Source: Methylococcus sp. UBA6136
GTDB taxonomy: Bacteria > Pseudomonadota > Gammaproteobacteria > Methylococcales > Methylococcaceae
Reading direction: 5' to 3'
Assembly: GCA_002423305.1 (NCBI GenBank)
Contig: DIVI01000190.1
Span: 1,450 to 6,526 of the forward strand
DNA length: 5,077 nt
Shown here in pieces: positions 1-5,077 of the stretch. Numbering within the stretch: the first letter of the stretch is position 1; each line of letters begins with the position of its first letter. Below the pieces are notes generated by a model. It had not been told where the DNA came from, searched no databases, and saw nothing but the letters and a program-made list of their open reading frames with translations. The translations under genes were made by a program, and so were the position numbers.

Positions 1-3000
1 CGGTTCAAGGGCGAAGATCCCGCCACCTGGGATCTGACCGAGCTGTCTCATCGCTTCAACCTTCTGGTCGAGGCCGTGATCGACGAGGAGCGTCTTCGCG
101 CCGACCGTGAAGCGTCCATTGCCGGGTTTGCCATTGCGCTGAAGCGGGCGATGGACGGTGAAAGCTTTGCTTCAATCGGCCCGATCCGGGGTCGGTTGAT
201 GTCGGATGAGAAAGCCTCCCTTGATTTCGCCGAGGCCCTGGCCGGCGACGATGCGGCCCTGGCTGGGGTACTGAATGATCTGGTGGGTCGCTGGGTATTT
301 GCCTCGACGCGTGACGAATCGCTCAAATCCGCCGTCGCGGGTTGGGTCAGTTTCAAGACACCGGCCAAGACGGACTTTGCGTCACTCGTTCATCACGACA
401 AAAAGACGTTTGACGGCATTGGCGTGTGGACCGTGGCCGAGGGTCACCATCGCCGCCGGGACGGGTTTGGTCTCACCGATCCGCGCTTCCCCGAACGGCG
501 CGTACTGTATGAGGTGGATCACTGCATCTACTGCCATGATCGCGATACCGACTCCTGCTCCAAGGGCATGCGCAACAAAAAGGATGGCACCTACAAGGTC
601 AATCCTCTCGGTGTCACCATCACCGGCTGCCCGCTGGAGGAAAAGATCTCCGAGATGCACTTTGTCAAACGGCAGGGTGACAATCTGGGCGCGCTAGCGT
701 TGATTACCATCGACAACCCGCTTTGCCCGGGCACCGGTCACCGCATCTGCAACGACTGCATGAAGGGATGCATCTATCAGAAGACCGAGCCGGTCAACAT
801 CCCACAGATCGAAACCAACGTACTCACCGACGTGCTGTTCATGCCCTGGGGTTTCGAGATTTACAGCCTGCTCACGCGCTGGAATCCGCTCAATATCAAA
901 CGGCCTGCCGCACTGCCTTACAACGGCCGCAATGTGCTGGTGGCCGGAATGGGGCCGGCGGGTTATACCCTGTCCCATTACCTACTGAACGAAGGGTTCG
1001 GCGTGGTCGGCATCGATGGTCTCAAGATAGAGCCACTGCCCGGGCACCTGACCGGTGACGCCGAAAATCCTCCACAGCCGGTTCGTGATTTTCGCGATCT
1101 TTATGAAGCGCTCGACCAGCGCATCATGCTGGGTTTCGGTGGGGTGGCCGAATATGGCATCACCGTCCGCTGGGACAAGAACTTCCTCAAGGTCATCTAC
1201 CTCAATCTGCTGCGGAGACAGAATTTCCGCATCTATGGCGGTGTGCGCTTCGGTGGAACGCTAACCATCAATGAAGCCTGGGACCTCGGGTTCGACCACA
1301 TTGCCATTGCCTCCGGCGCCGGAAAGCCCACGCTGATTGACCTCAAGAACAACCTGATACGGGGCATTCGCAAGGCGTCCGATTTCCTGATGGGCTTGCA
1401 GCTGACCGGCGCGGCCAAGGAATCCTCACTCGCCAACATGCAGGTGAGATTGCCAGCCGGCGTGATTGGCGGGGGACTGACCGCCATTGATACCTGCACC
1501 GAGGCCCTGGCCTATTACCCGGTCCAGGTTGAAAAGGTGCTGCACCGTTACGAAAACCTCTGCGCCATCCATGGCGAGGAAGCGGTGCTGAAAATGTACG
1601 ACGCCGAGGAGCGCGTCATACTCGATGAGTTCCTTGCCCATGGCCGTGCTATCCAAGCCGAGCGGCAGAAGGCCGCGGCCGCCGGGGAAGTTCCCAACTT
1701 CCTGCCCTTGCTGGAAAGCTGGGGCGGCGTGACCCTGTTCTACCGCAAGGGTATCGAGGATTCACCAGCGTACCGTCAGAACGCCGAGGAAATTACCGAA
1801 GCACTGGACGAGGGGATTCGTCTCGCCCCCGGCATGAATCCGCTGGAAGCACTCGAGGACGAGTATGGCCACCTCCGTGGTGTCAAATTCGAAAAGCTCG
1901 AACTGGAGGACGGCAAATGGCGGAAGTCCGCTGAAATAAATGTTTCGCTGCGGAGCCTGTTTGTGGCAGCCGGTACGTCGCCCAATACCATCTACGAATC
2001 CGAGCACCCGGACAGCTTCGAGATGGACAAGAAGTTCTATCAGCGCCACGAGCCGAAATGGATCGGTGATATGCCGGAGCTGGAACTGGTTCAGGACGAG
2101 GCGGTGGCCAAGATCGGCAAGCCAGCCCCGTTTACCTCTTACCGCCGCAACGGTAAATTCATCACCTTCTACGGTGATAACCATCCGGTGTACGCGGGCA
2201 ATGTCGTCAAGGCCATGGCCAGTGCCAAGGACGGATATCCCTACATCACCAAGCTCTATGAGAGGGAACTGAGTGCGCTGGCGCCGGCACAGCAGCCCGC
2301 ACGGGATGCCGCACTCAAGCAGTTCCAGCAGCGGCTCGATGATCAGTTGCTGGCGCAGATTGTCGAGATCAACCGCATTACCCCGACCATCATCGAGGTC
2401 ATCGTGCGTGCGCCATTGGCGGCCAAATATTTCTGCCCCGGTCAGTTCTATCGGGTTCAGAACTTTGAGGCACTCGCCCCAGTGATCGATAACACCGTCC
2501 TGGTGGCGGAAGGGCTGGCCCTGACCGGTGCCTGGGTCGACAAGGATCAGGGGTTGATCTCCCTGATCGCCCTGGAAATGGGGTCTTCATCACGACTGCT
2601 GTCGCTGTGGAAGCCGGGCGATCCCGTCGTGGTCATGGGCGTCACCGGGGCCCCCACCGAAATTCCGGCGGGTCAGACCGTGGCCCTGATCGGTGGCGGG
2701 CTGGGCAACGCGGTGTTGTTCTCCATCGGCAAAGCCATGCGCGCGGCCGGAAGCCGGGTGATTTATTTCGCCGGGTATCGCAATCGCGAGGACGTATTCA
2801 AGGTGGAGGACATCGAAGCGGCTTCCGACGTTGTCGTCTGGGCGGTTGACCCGAGACCGGGTGCGGAAGCCGTGCCCATCCTGCGCCCGCAAGACAAGAC
2901 CTTCGTTGGCAATATCGTCCAGGCCATGGTGGCTTATGCGAAGGGCGACCTTGGTGAGACGCCCATCCATCTCGACGATGCAGACCATCTGGTGGTCATC

Positions 3001-3318
3001 GGTTCCGACCGCATGATGGCCGCTGTCAAGGCCGCTCGTTTCAATGAATTGAAACCGTACCTGAAGCCCCACCACCATGCGATAGGATCAATCAATTCGC
3101 CCATGCAGTGCATGATGAAAGGCGTCTGCGCGCAGTGCCTTTGCAAGCACGTCGAGCCGGACACAGGGAAGGAGTACTTTGTTTACTCCTGCTACAACCA
3201 GGATCAGGATCTGGACCGGGTGGACTTCCCCAACCTGCAGGCGAGGCTACGGCAGAATTCGGTTCAGGAGAAACTCTCGGGAATGTGGTTGGCCCATCTG
3301 GTTTCCAAACCATTATGA
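1..3318 (+). CDS. Fused GltD/NfnB-like and PyrK/NfnA-like FAD/iron-sulfur NAD(P)H oxidoreductase, 5'-partial
   Basis: Likely a cytoplasmic flavoprotein moving electrons between NAD(P)H and another carrier through flavins and Fe-S clusters; the substrate is unknown. The frame is open from base 1 and protein-like before the GTG at 76, which lacks a well-spaced ribosome site, so the true start lies upstream. Window residues 1-170 form an unassigned N-terminal region. Residues 175-257 carry eight Cys (175, 178, 186, 210, 242, 250, 253, 257), followed by VNIPQIE, as in the GltD/NfnB two-cluster domain. An FAD Rossmann motif, GMGPAG, lies at 316-321 and a second, GGGLTA, at 490-495. YRKGIEDSPAY and DNHPVYAGNVVKA match GltD landmarks. 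From about residue 785 a ferredoxin-reductase/PyrK-like module follows: CPGQFYRV (812), GGGLGNA (898), and Cys 1037, 1043, 1046 and 1064 in the PyrK [2Fe-2S] pattern. Domain assignment is firm. An Nfn-like bifurcating role is inference; a plain reductase or glutamate-synthase-like partner subunit is also possible. Confidence 0.9.
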   Translation, partial: RFKGEDPATWDLTELSHRFNLLVEAVIDEERLRADREASIAGFAIALKRAMDGESFASIGPIRGRLMSDEKASLDFAEALAGDDAALAGVLNDLVGRWVFASTRDESLKSAVAGWVSFKTPAKTDFASLVHHDKKTFDGIGVWTVAEGHHRRRDGFGLTDPRFPERRVLYEVDHCIYCHDRDTDSCSKGMRNKKDGTYKVNPLGVTITGCPLEEKISEMHFVKRQGDNLGALALITIDNPLCPGTGHRICNDCMKGCIYQKTEPVNIPQIETNVLTDVLFMPWGFEIYSLLTRWNPLNIKRPAALPYNGRNVLVAGMGPAGYTLSHYLLNEGFGVVGIDGLKIEPLPGHLTGDAENPPQPVRDFRDLYEALDQRIMLGFGGVAEYGITVRWDKNFLKVIYLNLLRRQNFRIYGGVRFGGTLTINEAWDLGFDHIAIASGAGKPTLIDLKNNLIRGIRKASDFLMGLQLTGAAKESSLANMQVRLPAGVIGGGLTAIDTCTEALAYYPVQVEKVLHRYENLCAIHGEEAVLKMYDAEERVILDEFLAHGRAIQAERQKAAAAGEVPNFLPLLESWGGVTLFYRKGIEDSPAYRQNAEEITEALDEGIRLAPGMNPLEALEDEYGHLRGVKFEKLELEDGKWRKSAEINVSLRSLFVAAGTSPNTIYESEHPDSFEMDKKFYQRHEPKWIGDMPELELVQDEAVAKIGKPAPFTSYRRNGKFITFYGDNHPVYAGNVVKAMASAKDGYPYITKLYERELSALAPAQQPARDAALKQFQQRLDDQLLAQIVEINRITPTIIEVIVRAPLAAKYFCPGQFYRVQNFEALAPVIDNTVLVAEGLALTGAWVDKDQGLISLIALEMGSSSRLLSLWKPGDPVVVMGVTGAPTEIPAGQTVALIGGGLGNAVLFSIGKAMRAAGSRVIYFAGYRNREDVFKVEDIEAASDVVVWAVDPRPGAEAVPILRPQDKTFVGNIVQAMVAYAKGDLGETPIHLDDADHLVVIGSDRMMAAVKAARFNELKPYLKPHHHAIGSINSPMQCMMKGVCAQCLCKHVEPDTGKEYFVYSCYNQDQDLDRVDFPNLQARLRQNSVQEKLSGMWLAHLVSKPL
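523..813 (+). other. Region encoding the GltD/NfnB-type iron-sulfur domain
   Basis: This part of the large oxidoreductase encodes eight cysteines at base positions 523, 532, 556, 628, 724, 748, 757 and 769, plus the Glu of VNIPQIE at 811. The order C-x2-C-x7-C, then GCP, then CPGTGHRICNDCMKGC parallels the N-terminal two-[4Fe-4S] domain of GltD and NfnB. In those families the third and fourth cysteines are only a few residues apart (CxxxCP). Here they are separated by 23 residues (window residues 187-209). Cluster number and type are inferred from the spacing. Confidence 0.75.
2335..3228 (+). other. Region encoding the PyrK/NfnA-type reductase module with terminal [2Fe-2S] motif
   Basis: This C-terminal module of the large oxidoreductase resembles dihydroorotate dehydrogenase electron-transfer subunits (PyrK) and NfnA. 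It shows a beta-barrel-like start (IVEINRITPTIIEVIVRAPL), the CPGQF turn, a KPGDPVVVMGVTGAPTEI segment equivalent to the PyrK 'kpGD..v.GPlG' stretch, a nucleotide-binding GGGLGNAVL, and MQC-x4-C-x2-C ending with YSCYNQDQDL, comparable to PyrK 'vCkdGPvF'. The usual RPxS-type flavin-binding motif just after the CPGQF strand is not obvious; the protein reads YRVQNFEAL there. Boundaries are approximate. Confidence 0.72.
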
Positions 3319-3535
3319 AGCGAGGCTGCCGGCCAGGATGAGTGGTTGAGGCAACCAGCGATGGATGTGTCCATGACTCAATCCACTTCGGTGGGCGGCT
3401 GGCGCAACTTTACATATAAAGCATGACAAGCTTGGAGAAGTCTTTTACCATTTGACGCGGTTGCGGGCTTGACCAAGGCGGTCAGGTCTACAACAGGTTT
3501 ATTCGACAACTGATTGGTTGCCTGAAAGGGTTGCC
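3319..3535 (+). other. Intergenic stretch with three small hairpins
   Basis: This stretch separates the oxidoreductase stop from the ribosome binding site of the small secreted-protein gene. It contains three short perfect hairpins in a row, described separately. The bases after them are AT-richer (around 3409-3420) and hold TTTACA, TATAAA and two TTGAC hexamers (3452 and 3469). I could not pair any of these into a sigma-70 promoter with normal 16-18 base spacing. A promoter for the downstream gene is expected here, because the distance to the preceding gene is more than 200 bases, but I cannot place it. Confidence 0.5.
3343..3394 (+). repeat. Cluster of three stem-loops downstream of the oxidoreductase gene
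   Basis: Three perfect inverted repeats lie within 52 bases. TGGTTG-AGG-CAACCA is at 3343-3357, ATGGA-TGTG-TCCAT at 3361-3374, and CCAC-TTCG-GTGG at 3383-3394. The last has the very stable UUCG tetraloop in RNA. No run of T follows, so this is not a canonical intrinsic terminator. It could mark or protect the 3' end of the long oxidoreductase mRNA, or take part in Rho-dependent ending. The stems are short (4-6 pairs), so chance cannot be excluded for any single one. Confidence 0.4.
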
Positions 3536-3542
3536 AGAGGAG
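3536..3542 (+). promoter_or_regulatory. Ribosome binding site for the small secreted-protein gene
   Basis: AGAGGAG is a strong Shine-Dalgarno match ending 11 bases before the ATG at 3554. It decides the start. The in-frame TTG at 3518 lies upstream of this site and would add 12 residues in front of a normal signal peptide. The second in-frame ATG at 3560 is 17 bases away, which is too far. Confidence 0.75.
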
Positions 3543-3553
3543 ACACAAAACAA

Positions 3554-3631
3554 ATGAAAATGAGCAAGATTTCTACCGTAATGAGCAGCGCACTGCTGGC
3601 CCTGGCTGTTTCTGGCAATGTTTTTTCTGCT
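3554..3631 (+). other. Sec signal peptide coding region
   Basis: Residues 1-26 of the small secreted protein have a positive N-region (K2, K5), a hydrophobic core (ALLALAV) and a small-residue C-region ending NVFSA. The following ENAEG makes cleavage after A26 likely. There is no lipobox cysteine, so the product should be soluble rather than a lipoprotein. Confidence 0.82.
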
Positions 3632-3925
3632 GAAAATGCAGAAGGCGTCAAGGAGCATTTCGCTCTGACCCAGGAAAAGACCAAGGAAGCTCAGGCTGCG
3701 GCTGCCGCCGGTAAGAAGGATGAGTGTCTGGTAGCCATCAAGGCCGCCAAGCAACATTACAAGGAAATCACCGGCAATGCCGCCAGCAAGGGCCTGCAGG
3801 ATGCTATCAAGGTTCTGAAGGTCGGTCAGGAAGAATGTGAAAAGGGCGACACCACCAAGGCTGCAGCCACTCTGACCGAAGTGGTTACTGCGCTTGACGC
3901 CATCAAGGCCAGCGTAAAGGATTGA
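3554..3925 (+). CDS. Small secreted (periplasmic) helical protein, unknown function
   Basis: The 123-residue product starts with a clear Sec signal peptide: basic start MKMSK, a hydrophobic stretch at about 9-21, and a likely cut after VFSA at residue 26. The mature part is about 97 residues, rich in Ala, Lys and Glu and almost entirely predicted helix. Gly/Asn turns near AGKKD (52-56), TGNAASKG (73-80) and EKGD (96-99) suggest an antiparallel bundle of about four helices. The segments at 48-72 and 93-117 look weakly alike, hinting at an old duplication. Two cysteines (58 and 95) could form a disulfide in the periplasm. The shape recalls small helical periplasmic proteins such as SmbP or cytochrome b562. 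However, only two His (35, 68) remain in the mature part and there is no CxxCH, so neither metal scavenging nor c-type heme is supported. Near-uniform AAG lysine codons, a strong ribosome site and a strong terminator suggest a well-expressed single-gene unit. Confidence 0.88.
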   Translation: MKMSKISTVMSSALLALAVSGNVFSAENAEGVKEHFALTQEKTKEAQAAAAAGKKDECLVAIKAAKQHYKEITGNAASKGLQDAIKVLKVGQEECEKGDTTKAAATLTEVVTALDAIKASVKD

Positions 3926-3927
3926 TC

Positions 3928-3945
3928 TAGCGCGCCAGCGCGCTA
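3928..3945 (+). repeat. GC-rich perfect hairpin just after the secreted-protein stop
   Basis: TAGCGCGC-CA-GCGCGCTA is a perfect 8-base inverted repeat starting two bases after the TGA. With a realistic loop it gives about six GC-rich pairs. Only TTT follows, so on its own it is a weak terminator. It probably acts with the stronger terminator 10 bases further on, or protects the mRNA 3' end. Confidence 0.6.
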
Positions 3946-3954
3946 TTTCCCCGC

Positions 3955-3984
3955 AAAAGGCAGTGTGGTCCACACTGCCTTTTT
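3955..3984 (+). terminator. Intrinsic terminator of the small secreted-protein gene, probably bidirectional
   Basis: A 14-base perfect inverted repeat lies at 3955-3968 and 3970-3983. Its core GGCAGTGTGG / CCACACTGCC is flanked by AAAA on the left and TTTTT on the right, so the stem is followed directly by a U-tract. The mirror-image A-run gives a U-tract on the minus strand too. It could therefore also stop minus-strand transcription arriving from the convergent histidine kinase gene, whose stop lies about 320 bases to the right. Confidence 0.9.
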
Positions 3985-4306
3985 GGTATCTGCCATTCGT
4001 AATGGGCCCGTCCGGCCCCGGTATTTTCTCACCGGGTTGCCGCTCTCACCAAGGCCTGGCTCGCTATTCAATACGCCCGATCTCCCTCGGAAAAAACACG
4101 CCCGGCTAAAACGGCCGTATGGCTGCTGCCAGGATAGCCTTGTCGAAGTATGAACACAGGTTTTCAAGGCGGCTTCCCCTCCGGCGCCGGGGGCGTTCAG
4201 CGGAAGAATCTGAAGCGCCAGTGGACCTCCAAAGCGCTGCCCCATGCGCCGTGTTGTCGAGGCCAATAGTTCCGAGCTATTCACGACCAATGGGAGCGTA
4301 ATGGCA
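3985..4306. other. Non-coding stretch between convergent genes
   Basis: I see no convincing gene here. The open frames of 60-115 codons lack ribosome sites and family-like sequence, and one runs straight through the terminator. The stretch holds a 6-pair inverted repeat, CCCGGT / ACCGGG (4017-4022 and 4031-4036, 8-base AT-rich loop), and inverted repeats near the histidine kinase stop. No T-run follows these stems, and I see no tRNA, CRISPR or insertion-sequence end. Confidence 0.55.
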
Positions 4307-4320
4307 TTACTTTAGCTCGG
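4265..4320 (-). repeat. Nested inverted repeats spanning the histidine kinase stop codon
   Basis: CCGAGCTA (4272-4279) and TAGCTCGG (4313-4320) form a perfect 8-base inverted repeat around a 33-base interior. That interior includes the kinase stop codon (4307-4309) and a smaller repeat, GTAAT-GGC-ATTAC (4298-4310). A third repeat, AATAG...CTATT (4265-4281), overlaps the left arm, so the two folds exclude each other. In the minus-strand transcript this would fold at the 3' end of the kinase message. There is no following U-tract, so any role in ending or protecting the mRNA is inference. Confidence 0.4.
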
Positions 4321-5077
4321 TAGCCGCCCAAGTCGCCGTCTCCTTTCCCTCAGGCAGCAAGATGACAAAGCAGGCCCCCTGCGGCGCCTGATCCCGGATG
4401 ACCGCATCGCCGCCATGCAATCGGGCAATCTGCCGCACGATCGACAGCCCCAGCCCGCTGCCCGGCCCAGCATCCTTGCGGTAAAACCGCTCGAAAACCT
4501 TCTCCTTGTCGGCATCGGCAACCCCGACGCCGTGATCAAATACACCCAATTCATACCCGAGCCCAGTGCGGGTCAGAAGCACTCCGGGCGGCTGCTCCGG
4601 GCTGGAGTGGCGCAGAGCATTATCGATCAGGTTATGCAGCGCAATGATGATCAGTCCCGGATCCAGTCTGACTGGGAAAATTGCCGAAGGCGGTGCCCAG
4701 ACCAGAGGCTCGGCGTAGCGTTGCACGACATCGTCCACAACCGAGACTAAATTGACCTCCTCCAGCACCAGTTCAAAACGAAGGTCGCGCAGTCGGTCCT
4801 GAGTGATCAGGCTGTTGGCCAGATGAATCAGTCGTTGGCAGGCATGACCAATATTGGCGTGGCGCGCCGCCACTGCCGGGCTGATTTCGGGCGCAAGATA
4901 GGCAAGCGAATCCAACGTGGTCCGTATTATGGCTGCTGGAGTCCTGAACTCGTGCGAAGCCAGTGACAGCAATTGGCGTTGCTCGGCCTCGGCCAGAGAA
5001 AGCTCCCCCATTGCCTGTAACAGCTTTTCATCGTCATCCTGCTTGACCATCAGCAGATAGCCATAGCCATTGATGAA
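4307..5077 (-). CDS. Sensor histidine kinase, C-terminal kinase core, 5'-partial
   Basis: The frame reads in from the right edge with no stop, and codons before the ATG at 5050 (FINGYGYLL) look coding, so the start and sensor domain lie outside the window. Residues are numbered here from that ATG. A short helical linker, LSLAEAEQRQLLSL, leads to a HisKA domain with the H-box SHEFRTP; the phospho-acceptor is His33, codon 4952-4954. The HATPase_c domain follows: N-box NLIDNALRHSS (N144), G1 box DHGVGVAD (172-179), F-box FERFYR (186-191) and G2 box GSGLGLSIV (197-205). All catalytic landmarks are present, so it should autophosphorylate with ATP and pass the phosphate to a response regulator, which is not in this window. 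The C-terminus ends shortly after the ATPase fold with no receiver domain. The signal is unknown, and membrane anchoring cannot be judged here. Confidence 0.93.
   Translation of the reverse strand, partial: FINGYGYLLMVKQDDDEKLLQAMGELSLAEAEQRQLLSLASHEFRTPAAIIRTTLDSLAYLAPEISPAVAARHANIGHACQRLIHLANSLITQDRLRDLRFELVLEEVNLVSVVDDVVQRYAEPLVWAPPSAIFPVRLDPGLIIIALHNLIDNALRHSSPEQPPGVLLTRTGLGYELGVFDHGVGVADADKEKVFERFYRKDAGPGSGLGLSIVRQIARLHGGDAVIRDQAPQGACFVILLPEGKETATWAATELK

Noticed and set aside
76..78. GTG as the start of the large oxidoreductase
   Set aside because: The frame is open and protein-like back to base 1, and no well-spaced ribosome site precedes the GTG (only GAGG two bases before it).
2590..3078. 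162-codon open frame on the minus strand inside the oxidoreductase gene
   Set aside because: It lies wholly antisense to a strongly supported domain-bearing gene, has no recognisable family features and is expected in GC-rich coding DNA.
3400..3415. Sigma-54 type site in CTGGCGCAACTTTACA
   Set aside because: The GG element is present but the required GC at the -12 position is missing.
3409..3494. Sigma-70 promoter from TTTACA, TATAAA or the two TTGAC hexamers
   Set aside because: No pair of hexamers has 16-18 base spacing; the best (TTGACC 3469 with TACAAC 3489) is only 14 apart.
3554..3925. c-type cytochrome or His-rich metal-binding SmbP
   Set aside because: There is no CxxCH, and only two histidines are in the mature chain.
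3943..4290. 115-codon minus-strand frame between the convergent genes
   Set aside because: It runs into the intrinsic terminator, has low-complexity arginine/glycine-rich sequence and no family-like motif.

Overview
The window carries three protein-coding genes and two non-coding stretches. Base composition is moderately GC-rich, with G/C-favouring third codon positions. The gene types (a large soluble flavin/iron-sulfur oxidoreductase, a small secreted helical protein, a sensor histidine kinase) fit a proteobacterium, most likely a Gammaproteobacterium. That assignment is inference; no taxonomic marker gene is present.

Bases 1-3318 (+) hold the 3' 1105 codons of a very large oxidoreductase whose start lies outside the window. 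It looks like a natural fusion of a GltD/NfnB-type module (two iron-sulfur clusters, FAD and NAD(P) Rossmann folds) with a PyrK/NfnA-type module (ferredoxin-reductase-like fold plus a terminal [2Fe-2S] motif), preceded by an extra N-terminal region I cannot name. This is the architecture of the two Nfn transhydrogenase subunits on one chain. It is the most interesting object here, although several details differ from the canonical families.

Bases 3319-3553 are an intergenic stretch with three small hairpins, one capped by a TTCG tetraloop. It ends at a good ribosome binding site for a 123-residue secreted, Ala/Lys/Glu-rich helical protein (3554-3925, +). That gene is followed by two consecutive perfect hairpins, the second a strong intrinsic terminator, so its transcript most likely ends there.

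Bases 3985-4306 contain no convincing gene. From 4307 to the right edge, on the minus strand, lies the C-terminal kinase core of a sensor histidine kinase whose sensor region is outside the window. It converges on the secreted-protein gene. No shared pathway is evident among the three genes; they appear to be separate transcription units, and nothing here identifies the kinase's signal or response regulator.
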